From NCBI RefSeq assembly GCF_052857255.1, contig NC_135500.1:101996548-102060547 (forward strand): 64,000 nucleotides of DNA. Direction: 5' to 3'. The number at the start of each line of letters is the position of its first letter. The stretch's first letter is position 1. The translations under genes were made by a program, and so were the position numbers. Source of the DNA: Amblyomma americanum (Eukaryota; Arthropoda; Arachnida; Ixodida; Ixodidae). Shown here piece after piece: positions 46,461 through 58,030 of the stretch. A model generated the notes under the pieces. It was not told where the DNA came from, searched no databases, and saw only the letters and a list, made by a program, of their open reading frames with translations.

Positions 46461-47838
46461 TGATGACCGCGAAAGCGCGGGCACCAAGCGCGGCATTCGG
46501 AACGGGGCGCGAGTAGGAGCACGAAGAAGAAGAAGAATACCTGGGGTTAAGAAGTAGGAGGAGCAGCGGCGAGCTCTTCTTTTTTTTACCAAAATGCTGT
46601 CTGTTATTTAACTGTCAATATTGTTCTGTTGTTTTTATTCACTGATTTTTCAAAATTCACGATTGGTGCTACAATTTGGTCGTCATCTTCAATGGAAACT
46701 TCTTTGTTTATTCAAAAACACCTTGGCCAATCCCCCTGCATGGGTATGTGCCATATACCTGGGGTGAAGAAGAAGAAGAAGCGGCGGTGGCTGCGCTCAC
46801 AGAGTGATGAAAGAGCTAGAAGGCAAGCTTCCGAGTTCAATTACTGCGACATCGCATCCGCGACAACCAAGCCCAAGCGCCCCGCCGTCCCGCTCGGGTT
46901 CAGCAACGTGGCCATTGCTGACGACCTGCCAAACGCATCGCACAGCGGCCCCACTACCACCTCCGCAGACTCAGACATGAAGGAATTCTGGGGACGGAGG
47001 AGCCTCGTATCTCGACCGCGGCGACCTTCATCCATCTGTCGCAGTCTCCGCGAGGTGCTCGTGTTGAACGAGATGGAGCAGCCGCTGCAGCCTGCGGAAC
47101 TGGAGGGGGCCCGCGGAGATGCCCCATTGTCCGCGCCTGTACATGCACCAAGAGCGGGAGACCACCGTCGCCAGCTACCAGCACACCAAGTTACGCGTGG
47201 AGCCAGGTTTGTCTCCCGCCCGGCGAACTGGAGGATGGGCAACCACATCAAAGTGGTCTTTCTACGTGTAGTTCTCGTCTTTGCCGATACAGCATTCATC
47301 TACATGACCACGACGGAGTGGATGCAGATCCAGCGCGGGAATTTTTGGCGCACAAGCCCGCTGCGACACTCTGTTAAGAACGCCGATCTCCCGCTCCTCC
47401 CAAGTTGTGGCAGCACGCCGTGCAAAATGTAGCGGTCTCACCTGAAATCCTCCGTCAATTGGTCACAAAACCCATGCAAAGACTTCTATCGATTTGTGTG
47501 TGACGGCTGGAGGAAACAGCACCGTGTGCTGTCTGTTGTGGATGCTGCACAGGACATGATGTACACCCATGCGCTCAATAACATTCGAAGGGATACCGGA
47601 TCCTTCACAAGTAAAAATACTGCAGCAGCTTCGGTGCCGAACGTCCGAAAAAGGGTAGCCGATTTGGTTGCGTCCTGCGTGCAGTATTCTCGGAACAGTC
47701 TACACGAACTGAAAATGTTCATGGCTGAACGACAGCTCCCATGGCCTGCTACATCACCCAGGGATCTGTTAGAAGTTTTGCTCTACTTCTCAGGAAAGCG
47801 GAATCTCCACTTATGGTTCCCCGTGACCTTATACCTGG
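46461..47838 (+). pseudogene. M13 (neprilysin-like) peptidase copy A, 5' part
   Basis: One frame runs from ~46790 to 47966, broken only by TAG at 47430-47432. It encodes a cytoplasmic stretch, a membrane segment (HIKVVFLRVVLVFADTAFIY), then after the stop NPCKDFYRFVCDGWRKQHRV, the start of the M13 ectodomain ('PC.DFY.FVC..W'). SLHELKMFMAERQLPWPATS follows. M13 enzymes are type II membrane zinc peptidases, and the HExxH catalytic region would lie far downstream and is absent. A gypsy element interrupts it at 47838. No introns are visible within the stretch, compatible with a retro-copy or long exons. Confidence 0.65.
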
Positions 47839-48011
47839 TGTCAAGGCGTTTATTTGAAGCACAGGTCGGTTGGTCTTGGTTGTCCGGCGACACAACGGGC
47901 ACACTCACAGGCGTCGTTCGAAAAAACCCAGCTGCACTTCGTCTGCTTCTTCGTTGTCCCGCTTGAACTCGTCCGCTTCTTCGCGGCGCTGCGCCTGTCT
48001 GTCCCATTACA
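47839..48011 (-). repeat. Gypsy 3' LTR
   Basis: 173 bp, TGTCAAGGCG to CCATTACA. Two substitutions and one indel separate it from the other LTR. Just inside it, in the element sense, is the purine-rich GGAGGGAGAGTAAT, the likely polypurine tract. Confidence 0.9.
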
Positions 48012-48048
48012 ATTACTCTCCCTCCGAAAAAGGAGCCATCCCGGCGAC

Positions 48049-51000
48049 TTACGGAGAGGAGAGGATGGGCGGGTCATAGTAAGGCTTGAGGCGCTCAATG
48101 TGCACAGTTTCGCGCCCCCGGCGACGGTGGTCCGAAGAGGGAACGAGCGGCTCAACGATATAAGTCACCGGAGAAATTTGGTGGACAACCCGGTAAGGTC
48201 CGTGAAAGCGAGACAGTAGTTTCGTGGCGAGGCCGGGAGTGGAGGAAGGCACCCAGAGCCAAACGAGGGCGCCAGATGGGTATGACGCTGGAGGGTCCGG
48301 GGAATCCCGACGGTGCTTCTGATCCCATTGTTGCTGTGTGGTGAAAGAGCGGGCAAGTTGCCGGCATTCTTCGGCATACAGGTGAGCTTCGGAGAGTAAG
48401 GTGGTCTCGGAAGGGTCAGGGTGATAAGGAAGGATGGTGTCCATGGTGGATGTAGGCTCCCGGCCATATAAGAGGAAAAAAGGAGAAAACCCCGTTGTTG
48501 TCTGAGTAGCTGTGTTATACGCGTACGTGACGAACGGGAGCACTTGATCTCAGTTGGAGTGGGCGGTGTCAACGTACATGGCGAGCATGTCACTCAGAGT
48601 GAGGTTGAACCGCTCAGTCATGCCGTTGGTCTGGGGGTGATAGGCGCTGGTGTAGCGATGAACGATTTGGCATTGCTTGAGCAGGGCCTCGACGGCGTCC
48701 GAGAGAAAAACACGGCCGCGGTCACTCAGAAGTTCTTTCGGGGCGCCGTGACGAAGAACAAGACTGTGTAGAATGAAGTGGGCGACATCGTTTGCGGTAG
48801 CAGATTTGAGAGCCGACGTTTCGACGTAACGGGTGAGATGGTCAACGGCAACGATGATCCACCGATTATTAGCCGAAGTAGTTGGAAGCGGGCCATAAAG
48901 ATCAATGCCGACGCGGTCAAAGGGACGGCCAGGGCAAGGTAACGGCTGCAAAGGAGCGGCGGCGGGTTGGGGAGGTTTCTTGCGACGTTGGCAGGCGATG
49001 CATGACCGAATGTACTGACGTATGTAGCGGTACATACCTCGCCAGTAGAATCGCTGACGAAGGCGAGCATATGTTTTCAGTACACCGGCGTGGCCGCATT
49101 GTGGAGCGGAGTGAAAAGAGGCACAGATTGTAGCACGGAGGTGTCGAGGGATGACCAACAGCCACTTCCGGCCGTCGGGGAGGTAATTACGGCGGTATAA
49201 GAGGCCATCACGAACGGCGAAGTGGTGGGCTTGGCGGCGAAGTGTCCGGGTCGAAGGATGCGGCGAGGGAGTGTTCAGGAAGTTTAGCAGCGAGGTGATC
49301 CAAGGATCCTTCAATTGTTCGGAGAGCATATCAGGGATGTTGAACGAAGAGAATTCGTAGGCACAGACGAGGGCAGAGGTTGATTCGCATGGGAGTGGTG
49401 AACGAGAAAGGGCGTCGGCGTCCGAGTGCTTGCGGCCGGAGCGATAAATGACGTGTATATCAAACTCCTGGAGACGTAAAGCCCAGCGGGCGAGTCGGCC
49501 AGAAGGATCTTTGAGGGAGGATAGCCAGCATAGGGCGTGGTGGTCTGTGACGACATAGAAGGGCCGGCCGTAAATGTAAGGGCGGAACTTGGCAATTGCC
49601 CAAATGATGGCGAGACATTCTTTTTCTGTAACAGAATAGTTTGATTCCGCCTTGGTGAGGGCGCGGCTGGCGTAAGCGACGACGTATTCCGGATACCCAG
49701 GCTTTCGCTGGGCAAGAACTGCGCCCAAGCCCACACCGCTCGCGTCAGTGTGAATTTCTGTCGGACAGGCGGGATCAAAATGGCGAAGGATGGGGGGAGA
49801 GACCAGCAGGCGACGTAAAGTGCTGAACGCGGTATCGCAGGCGGGGGACCAAGACGAAAGGTTCAAGCTGCCAGCAAGAAGCTGCGTTAAAGGGGCGATG
49901 ATACTGGCGAAATTTCGGATGAAGCGGCGAAAATATGAGCATAAGCCTAGAAAACTGCGAAGTTCTTTTAAGGTGGTTGGTTTGGGGAAGTCAGCGACGG
50001 CGCGAAGTTTGGCAGGGTCAGGAAGAACGCCGTCTTTGGAGATGACATGGCCTAATATTGTGAGCTGCGTTGCACCGAAGTAACATTTTTTCAAGTTTAG
50101 TTGGAGGCCGGCGTCAGTAAGGCTAGTGAGTACGCGCTGAAGGCGGTGCAGATGGGAAGGAAAATCTTTGGAAAAAACGACAATGTCATCTAAGTAACAC
50201 AGACAAGTTTCCCATTTGAGGCCACTGAGAATAGTGTCCATCATCCTTTCGAATGTGGCTGGAGCATTGCAGAGGCCGAATGGCATCACATTGAACTCAT
50301 ACAAGCCGTCTGGGGTGACGAAAGCGGTTTTCGGCCTGTCGTTCGCCGCCATCGGGACCTGCCAGTAGCCGGAGCGTAAGTCGAGGGATGAAAAATACTC
50401 CGCTCCCTGCAAGCAATCCAGTGCGTCGTCGATTCGGGGTAGAGGATAAACATCCTTGCGTGTGATCTTGTTGAGACGGCGGTAGTCCACACAGAACCTG
50501 ATGGAGCCATCTTTTTTCGTCACCAAGACAACAGGAGAGGCCCAAGGGCTGTGAGAAGGCTGTATTATGCCGCGCCGAAGCATGTCGTCAACATTGTCAC
50601 GGATGACGCGGCGCTCGCTCGGCGAGACTCGGTACGGTCGCTGACGCAAGGGAGCGTGGGTACCAGTGTCAATTGTGTGAGAGACGGCCAATGCGCGCCC
50701 CAAGGAGGGCTGGGAAAGGTCGAAAGAGTTGCGGAAGCGGCAGAGAAGTTCCAAGAGTTGGTCACGGTAAGCGGACGGAAGGTCGGGAGCGATGTTACGA
50801 CGAAAGACGTCGATGGAAATCGGATCGGGCGCTGTCGCACAACAGGCTAAGGCAGTAACTGGGGAGCAGGCACGGGTATCGTAGAACTCGGAAGCAAGAG
50901 CAGGGTCCAGTTCTTCAATAGAGCCGAGGCATTCGCCGCGAAGAACAAACGACGGGTAAGAAAATGGGTTGGTGACATAAATGGCGCAGTGGCCATCGGA

Positions 51001-51597
51001 AATCGAGACAACGGCGAATGGAATGAGGAGGCGCTGATGGCGAGTGGGTGCTGCGGTAGGTGTGAAAAGAACAGGGCCGCTGAGGAAAGAGTCGGGGCGG
51101 AGCGGAACGAGGGCTGATGAGGAGGGAGGTATGTCGGTGTCGGCAGCTACAAGAAGCTTAGCGGAGCGCACAGGAAGGTCACACAACGAAACATCACACA
51201 GGGGAGAAAGCTCAAGTTCCGCACGGGCACAATCAATCACTGCACGGTGGGTCGAGAGGAAATCGCAGCCGAGGATGACATCGTGAGAGCAGGCGGTCAG
51301 CACAACAAACTCGATGGTATAGGCGACGTCGTTGATAGTAACGCGGACCGTGCAGGCTGCGATGGGGTGGATGCGCTGAGAGGTGGCCGTACGTAGTGAA
51401 AAGTCAGACAGCGGCGTTGTCACCTTACGAAGTTTGCGGCGAAGAGCATCACTAATTACTGACACTGCAGCACCCGTGTCGACGAGCGCGAGAACGGGGA
51501 CGCCTTCAACAGACACCTCAATCACGTTAGCAGGAGAACACGGAGGACTTAAAAAGTTGGCAAAACACGCAGTTCTTGCCTCCTGAACTGCGGCAGT
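48049..51597 (-). pseudogene. Gypsy pol polyprotein, one nonsense codon
   Basis: Numbering from the codon at 51525: protease [12 protein letters not shown] (DTG 16-18), RT with YLDD 444-447, RNase H with D594, E634/E636 and D661. Integrase has its zinc finger H805, H812, C842, C845, then D875, D935 and E971. A TGA at 48550-48552, where relatives have Trp, stops the frame after residue 991. The same frame stays open beyond it to 48049 (integrase C-terminus). The pol frame is -1 relative to gag and is open across the gag stop. Apart from the TGA it looks intact. Confidence 0.9.
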
Positions 51598-52835
51598 CAG
51601 TTTTCCTCTGGGAGAGGGTCCGGGCGGCGGAGCATCGGAGAAATGGAACGTCGACGAGGGGAAGGCGAGCGACGAGTAGGGTACTGGGAGCGATGTGTAG
51701 AGGAGGCAGAAGAGACATTAGGCAAGGGCGGCCCGGAATCGTACCGGAAATTGCGCATGAAATCGCCAGAACGAGGAGATCGCTGACGGCAAAAGCGTGC
51801 GACATGGCCCGGAAGACCGCAGGAATAGCATATCGGTCGATTGTCCTCGGTACGCCAAGGGTTCGTAGGGTTTCGGCGGGGTCGACGAACCAGGACCTGC
51901 GGCGGGGGTATAGACGGCGGTGGAGCATAAAAGGCCGGGCTGCTAGGGTAGGCGGCAGAGGTGGGCGAGCGCCGTGTACCGGTGACTGCTTCAACATAAT
52001 TGAGCGGCGCTGCCACAGGAGGAGGTGGGGGACTGGATGGCAGAACTGCAGCGACCTGCCCCTGAATAACACGACGGATTGTGGGCGTGAGAGATGGCGC
52101 CAGGTCGTGCGGAAGGCAAACGGGGTCGGGAAGGTGATGCAGCAGAGAAAGCTGGCGAGCGACCTCTTCGCGGATGAAGTCTTTAACCTGCTGCGTGAAC
52201 AGGGACTGCTCAGCAGACGAGCCACCAAGGGCCAAGCCAGCAAGACCCCCCGCAGGCGCGCCGGACTGCCGCGTAGATGCGCGTTGCTTGCGGAGTTCGT
52301 CGAAGCTTTGGCACAGCTGGATGACGGTGGCGACGGAGGTGGGGTTCTTCGCCAGCAGCATCTGGAAAGCGTCATCGGCTATGCCTTTAAGTATGTGGTT
52401 GACTTTATCCCCTTCGGACATGGAGGGGTTGACACGCTTGCACAGGTCAACGATGTCCTCGATGTAGCTGGTGAACGTCTCGGAAGGGAGCTGAGATCGA
52501 GCACGAAGACGTTGCTCGGCGCGAAGCTTCCGGACGGCGGGGCGGCCGAAAACGTCGGCGAAGCTTGTTTTAAAGGACGACCAGGTGGGAAGGTCGGCCT
52601 CATGGTTGCGAAACCATAGGTTGGCAACGTCCGTTAGATAGAATAGGACGTTGCTAAGTTTGACGGAATCGTCCCACCGATTGTAAGTGCTGATGCGCTC
52701 ATAGGAGGCCAGCCAATCGTCGACGTCTTGGTCATCGGTGCCACTAAAAGGTGAAGGGTCACGCTGGCGCTGCACCCCGTGACAGAGTACGGTGGCAGGG
52801 AGGGGCTGCGATGGTTCACTAGGACCTTCCGGCAT
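51597..52835 (-). CDS. Gypsy gag
   Basis: 412 codons from the ATG at 52835. An upstream extension to 52979 would run into the LTR and is not used. The capsid-like part (about 25-190) contains [20 protein letters not shown] and [18 protein letters not shown], as in the retrotransposon gag family. A Pro-rich linker and one CCHC knuckle follow, [14 protein letters not shown] at 336-349, then an Arg/Ser-rich tail. It forms the particle and binds genomic RNA. It ends GAGGAAAACTGA, where pol overlaps. Confidence 0.9.
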   Translation of the reverse strand: MPEGPSEPSQPLPATVLCHGVQRQRDPSPFSGTDDQDVDDWLASYERISTYNRWDDSVKLSNVLFYLTDVANLWFRNHEADLPTWSSFKTSFADVFGRPAVRKLRAEQRLRARSQLPSETFTSYIEDIVDLCKRVNPSMSEGDKVNHILKGIADDAFQMLLAKNPTSVATVIQLCQSFDELRKQRASTRQSGAPAGGLAGLALGGSSAEQSLFTQQVKDFIREEVARQLSLLHHLPDPVCLPHDLAPSLTPTIRRVIQGQVAAVLPSSPPPPPVAAPLNYVEAVTGTRRSPTSAAYPSSPAFYAPPPSIPPPQVLVRRPRRNPTNPWRTEDNRPICYSCGLPGHVARFCRQRSPRSGDFMRNFRYDSGPPLPNVSSASSTHRSQYPTRRSPSPRRRSISPMLRRPDPLPEEN

Positions 52836-52899
52836 GGTGGCGGAGACGAGGAGCGTTCCACTTCGAAGTTCCAGGATGAGGACCGGGACGGGAACCGAG

Positions 52900-52913
52900 G
52901 CACCTCCACCAAG
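52900..52913 (-). other. Possible primer-binding site
   Basis: In the element sense the 5' LTR is followed by CTTGGTGGAGGTGCC. TGGTGGAGGTGCC could pair with a tRNA 3' end, but I could not match it to a specific tRNA. Confidence 0.35.
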
Positions 52914-53085
52914 TGTCAAGGCGTTTATTTGAAGCACAGGTCGGTTGGTCTTGGTTGTCCGGCGACACAACGGGCACACTCACAGGCGTCGTTCGAAAAA
53001 ACCAACTGCACTTCGTCTGCTTCTTCGTTGTCCCGCTTGAACTCGTCCGCTTCTTCGCTGCGCTGCGCCTGTCTGTCCCATTACA
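52914..53085 (-). repeat. Gypsy 5' LTR
   Basis: 172 bp, same ends as the 3' LTR. Near-identity of the LTRs points to a fairly young insertion. Confidence 0.9.
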
Positions 53086-53089
53086 CTGG

Positions 53090-53510
53090 CATCTTACCGC
53101 AGCGGGACGTGACAGCCCTTGCTCAAGATTGGAAACAGCGTGACGTTCCGAGCCTGGATAGCTTTGATGCGTGCGATGAGCGGCCAAAAAAAGAGCTGAC
53201 ACGCGGGAGGCTATTACCCTTAGCATAGGCCTTCTTGTGGTTACCGAAATAGGTTGCATGGCAGACAAATAATTTGCGAATAGCACACTTCCGCGCACCG
53301 ATCATCCCTGGTCAGCGCACCCCCGCCGCTGCCATGTTGAAGTAGAAATGAGCACATGCGTGGCTTGTTCTAGCCTCTTACCCAGACATCAAGGCGTAGA
53401 GACTCTGGTTCAGAATGTTCGATATATCTTGGTTAGTGACGTAATACGCCGCAGCAATGTACCATTCAGATATGTGGGTACCTGTAGGCTGCGCAGCTGA
53501 TTGGACAGCC
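53090..53510 (+). pseudogene. M13 copy A, 3' part after the gypsy insertion
   Basis: Continues CATCTTACCGCAGCGGG as in copy B at 55214. After GATGAGCGGCCAA it lacks about 345 bp that copy B has (55311-55660), then resumes with the GGAGGCTATTACCCTTAGC block. It includes VEMSTCVACSSLLPRHQG-like sequence, which I read tentatively as M13 N-domain. Multiple stops. Confidence 0.45.
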
Positions 53511-53581
53511 GTCGCCGTAGCTCACTTGGTAGAGCGCCGGACGCGATATTCGGAGGTCGTGGGTTTGATCCTGCCGGCGGC
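53511..53581 (+). tRNA. tRNA-like sequence
   Basis: 71 nt with head GTCGCCGTAGCTCACTTGG. The T arm is changed (GTGGGTTTGATCCTGC). TTTTTT follows 9 nt downstream. Confidence 0.5.
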
Positions 53582-53608
53582 ATGGTTGTTTTTTCTGCTG
53601 CTTTAAGT

Positions 53609-53642
53609 AATTTGTAGCGCCAATTGATTGGCGCTACAAATT
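53609..53642. repeat. 34-bp perfect palindrome
   Basis: AATTTGTAGCGCCAAT and its reverse complement are separated by TG. It lies just downstream of the tRNA-like sequence. A related pair is at 56075-56107, and diverged ones are at 59872-59905 and 59998-60031. Confidence 0.9.
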
Positions 53643-54060
53643 AAAAACTAGAAACATTCCCCTATGCACCTTGGTTTCGGTGACTGTTAGCTTCATATGT
53701 GTGAGTGTGTCCACGAGAAGCCAACAGCCACAGAAATAAATGAGGACCGCTTTTTTTATTTTTGTGGTGTTGATCAGTGGAAATTATTTGTGAATATTTT
53801 ATCGCCTAAAGGAAACTGATCAGATAGAAACATGGGATGGCCTAAAAAATTGGGCAACTCATTTACCATTACAGAGGTGGATTGGTGTGGTTAGGGGTCC
53901 AACAAGCTTAATTTATGCAAGAAGAAATAATGCGTGGAATAACAAAAAGAAAATACCAAAATAAATGGTAGAAGATCAGTGCGAAAGCTTATGATGGTAG
54001 GCGTTTTGTTTCTAGACGAAAATTTTGAACGGCAGAGCAGTTCATGGTGCCGGAAAATGT
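53643..54060. other. Non-coding module (short TG core)
   Basis: The same module as at 24593-24940, but the TG tract is only TGTGTGAGTGTGT (53698-53710). No gene. Confidence 0.6.
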
Positions 54061-55965
54061 AGACGATGACCGCGACAGTACGGGCACTACGTGCGGCATT
54101 CGGAACGTGGCGCGATTAGTAGCACAAAGAAGAAGAAGAGTAGGAGCAGCTGCGGAGGTGCCGGCGCGCACAGAGTGCTGAAAGAGCTAGAAACCGAGCT
54201 TCTGAGGCTACCTGGGCACTTACTGCGACCTCACGTCTGCGACAACCAAGCCCGAGTGCCAAGCCGTCCCGCTCGGTTTCAGCAACGTGGCCATTCCTGA
54301 CGACCTGCCAAGCGCCTCGCACAGCGGCCCCACTACCACCTACGCCGAGTCAGACCTGGAGGAATTCTGGGGATTGAGGAGCCTCGCATCTCGGCCGCGG
54401 CGACCTTCGTCCATCCGCCGCAGTCTCTGCGAGGTGCTCGTGTTGAACGAGATGGAGCAGCGGCTGCAGCCTGCGGATCTGGAGGGGACCCGCGGTGACG
54501 CCCCAGTGTCCTCGCCTGCACATGCACTAAGGGCGGGAGACCACCGACTCCAGCTACCAGCACACCAAGGTACGAGGGGAGTCAGGTTTGTCTTCGGTCC
54601 GGCGAACTGGAGGCTGAGCAACCAGATGAAAGTGGTCTTTCTACCTGTAGTTCTCGTCCTTGCCGCTACAGCACTCATGTATATGACCACGAGGGAGTCG
54701 ATGCGGATCCAACGCGGGAATTTTTAGCGCACAAGCCCGATGCGACACTGCGTTAAGAACGCAGATCTGCCGCTCCTCCCAAGTTGTGGCAGCACGGCGT
54801 GCAAAATGTAGTTGTCTCATCTCAAATCCTTCGTCCTTCGGTCACAGAACCTATGCAAAGACTTCTATCGATTTGTGTGTGACGACTGGAGGAAACAGCA
54901 CCGTGTGCTGTCTGTTGTGGATGCTGCACAGGACGTGATGTACACCCATGCGCTCAATGACATTCAAAGGGTTCCTGGATTCGTTAAATTAAAAACACTG
55001 CAGCAACGTCGATGCCGAACGTCCGGAAAAGGGTAGCTGATTTGGTTGCGTAATGCATGCAGTATTCTGAGAACAGTCTACAAAAACTGAAAATGTTCAT
55101 GGCCGAACGACAGCTCCCATGGCCTGCTACATCTCCCAGGGACCTGTTAGAAAATTTGCTCGACTTCTCAGGATAGTGGAATCTCCACTTGGGGTTCCAA
55201 GTCACCTTATACCTGGCACCTTACCGCAGCGGGTCAAGACGGCACTTGCTCAAGATTGAAACAGCGTCACTTTCTGACCCTGGATAGCTTTGATGCGTGC
55301 GATGAGCGGCCAAGGAAAAGAGACCCCGCTGTCACTACGCTACCGGAAGTACACCAGAAGAGTGCTGGCTCTATTCGGAGTTTCCGAGTCAGGAGCAGAA
55401 GAACTCGACACTGCTATCCAGGAGGTGGATCTGCTGACACTGGATGGGTTAGGGCCCGCGATGGCCGATCCAGAACAGAAGATCCTTCGCATGTCATTTC
55501 CCAACATAACTGCAACTGCGACACCTGGCATCCCAATCGGCCGCTGGCTGCCCCTTCTTAACGAGTGCTTCGCCTGTCCGCGGCTCTTTTCTGCAAACAG
55601 TGCAGATGGAGAACCCCGGGCTTCTCTGGGCTGTTGCTTCTCTCCGCATGTGTAAGGCTGAGACGCTGGAGGCTGTTACCCTCAGCCTAGGCCTTCGTGT
55701 GGTTAACGAACTAGGTTGAATGGCAGACAAATAAATTGCGAATGGCACACTTCAGCGCATCGATCATCCCTGGTCAGCGCACACACTCCGGTGCCTTGTT
55801 GAAGTAGAAATCAGCACAGGCGTTGCATGGTATAGCCTCTTTCCCAGACATCAATGCGTAGACTGTCTTGTTCAGAATGTTCGAGACATCTAGGTTAGCG
55901 TCGTAATACACCGCAGCATTATACCGTTCAGATATATGGGTACATTTTAGTCTGCGCAGCAGAGT
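54061..55965 (+). pseudogene. M13 (neprilysin-like) peptidase copy B
   Basis: The longest copy. The cytoplasmic and membrane part is in the frame 54287-54727, with membrane segment QMKVVFLPVVLVLAATALMY. Extra TAG at 54725-54727, shared TAG at 54809-54811, then LCKDFYRFVCDDWRKQHRV. Further on, YRKYTRRVLALFGVSESG and PGIPIGRWLPLLNECF (55335-55572) fit the M13 N-domain. Tentative M13-like sequence runs to about 55960. Several frameshifts. No HExxH catalytic domain. It shows the undisturbed target of the gypsy insertion near 55210. Confidence 0.65.
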
Positions 55966-55973
55966 GGACATCC

Positions 55974-56045
55974 GTCGCCGTTGCTGAGTTGGTAGAGCAC
56001 CGGACGCGATATTCGGAGGTCGTGGGTTCGAATCCCACCGGCGAC
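55974..56045 (+). tRNA. tRNA-like sequence, best preserved
   Basis: 72 nt. The acceptor stem GTCGCCG/CGGCGAC pairs perfectly, and so does the T arm GTGGGTTCGAATCCCAC. D arm GCTGAGTTGGTAGAGC; anticodon stem CCGGA/TTCGG. The loop CGCGATA has G at position 33, against a normal tRNA. TTTTTT terminator-like run at 56053-56058. Confidence 0.6.
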
Positions 56046-56162
56046 ATGGTTGTTTTTTCTGCTGCTTTAAGTAATTTGTATCGCCAATCGATTGGCGCTA
56101 CAAATTAAAAACTAGAAACATTCCCCTATGCACCTTGGTTTCGGTGACTGTTGGCTTCCTTC

Positions 56163-56870
<708 letters not shown>

Positions 56871-58030
56871 GGTGCGGGAAGAGGTAGAGGATTACCGTGA
56901 CAGCGCGGGAACCGCGCGCGGCATTCGAAACATGGCACGAGTAGGAGCACGAAGAAAAAGAAGAAGAGTAGGAGCTGCAGTGGCGGTGCCGGCGCTCACA
57001 GAGTGCTGACAGAACTAGAAGGCGAGCTTCCGACGCTGCCTGGGCACTCACTGCGACCTCACATCCACGACAACCAAGCCCAAGTGCCCCGCCGTCCCGC
57101 TCGGGTTCAGCAACGTGGCCATTGCTGACGACCTACCAAGCGCCTCTGCCGACTCAGACCTGGAGGCATTCTGGCGCGGAGGAGCCTCGTATCTCTGCTA
57201 CGGCGACCTGGGTACATCCGTCACAGTCTCCTCGAGGTGGTCGTGTTGAACGAGATGGAGCAGCCGCTACTGCCTGCGGCTCTGGAGGGGGCCCGCGGAG
57301 ATGCCCCAGTGTCCGCACCTGTACATGCACCAAGGGCGGGAGACCACCGACGCCAGCTACCAGCACACCAAGGTACGGGGAGAGTCAGGTTTGTCTCCCG
57401 TCCGGCGAACTGGAGGCTGGGCAACCACATCAAAGTGGTCTTTCTACCTGTAGTTCTCGCCCTTGCCGCTACAGCACTCATCTACAGACCACGACGGAGT
57501 GGATGCGGATCCAGCGCGAGGATTTTGGGCGCACAAGCCCGTTGCGACACTGCATTAAGAACGCAGATCTCCCGCTCCTCCCAAGTTTTGACAGCACGGC
57601 GTGCAAAGTGTAGCGGTCTCATCTCAAATTCTCCGTCAGTCGGTCACAGAACCCATGCAAAGTCTTCTATCGATTTGTGTGTGACGGCTGGAGGAAACAG
57701 CACCGTGCGCGGTCTGTTGTGGATGCTGCACAGGACTTGATGTACACGCATGCGCTCAATGACATTCAAAGTGATCCAGGATTCGTCTCAAGTAAAAATA
57801 CTTCAGCAGCGTCGGTGCCGAACATCCGAAAAAGAGTAGCCGATTTGGTTGCGTCCTGCGTGCAGTATTCTCGGAACAGTCGACACAAACTGTAAATGTT
57901 CATGGCCGAATGGCACCTCCCACGGCCTGCTACATCTCCCAGGGACCTGTTAGAGGTTTTCCTGCACTTTCCTGGAAAGTGGAATCTCCACTTATGGTTC
58001 CACTTGACCTTATACATGGTTATCGCCAGG
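56871..58030 (+). pseudogene. M13 (neprilysin-like) peptidase copy C
   Basis: The membrane segment HIKVVFLPVVLALAATALIY lies in the frame 57237-57740, while the flanking parts sit in other frames. Shared TAG at 57611-57613 (CKV then stop), followed by KVFYRFVCDGWRKQHRARSV. It lacks ~20 codons near 57150 relative to A and B. Similarity to A and B ends at CTTATACATGG (~58020), just where A and B continue CTGGCACCTTACC. The break could be an exon edge or a truncation. Confidence 0.6.

Larger units (their letters stand above)
47839..53085 (-). mobile_element. Ty3/gypsy LTR retrotransposon, nearly complete
   Basis: 5247 bp with LTRs at 47839-48011 and 52914-53085, a gag frame and a PR-RT-RNase H-IN pol frame. 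The 4-bp target duplication CTGG is at 47835-47838 and 53086-53089. M13 copy B shows the uninterrupted target (TACCTGGCACCTTACC). The element has no envelope frame and no chromodomain. The very short LTRs are notable. Confidence 0.95.

Noticed and set aside
46629..47432. Intact M13 peptidase gene
   Set aside because: The premature TAG is shared by all copies, the catalytic domain is missing, and a gypsy element splits it.
51576..52619. Plus-strand frame of 347 codons over gypsy gag
   Set aside because: Antisense shadow; the minus frame has the gag and zinc-knuckle motifs.
55774..55971. Minus-strand 65-codon frame (HISERYNAAVYYDANLDVS)
   Set aside because: Lies antisense to the tentative M13 segment on the plus strand. 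I could not support it as a separate gene.
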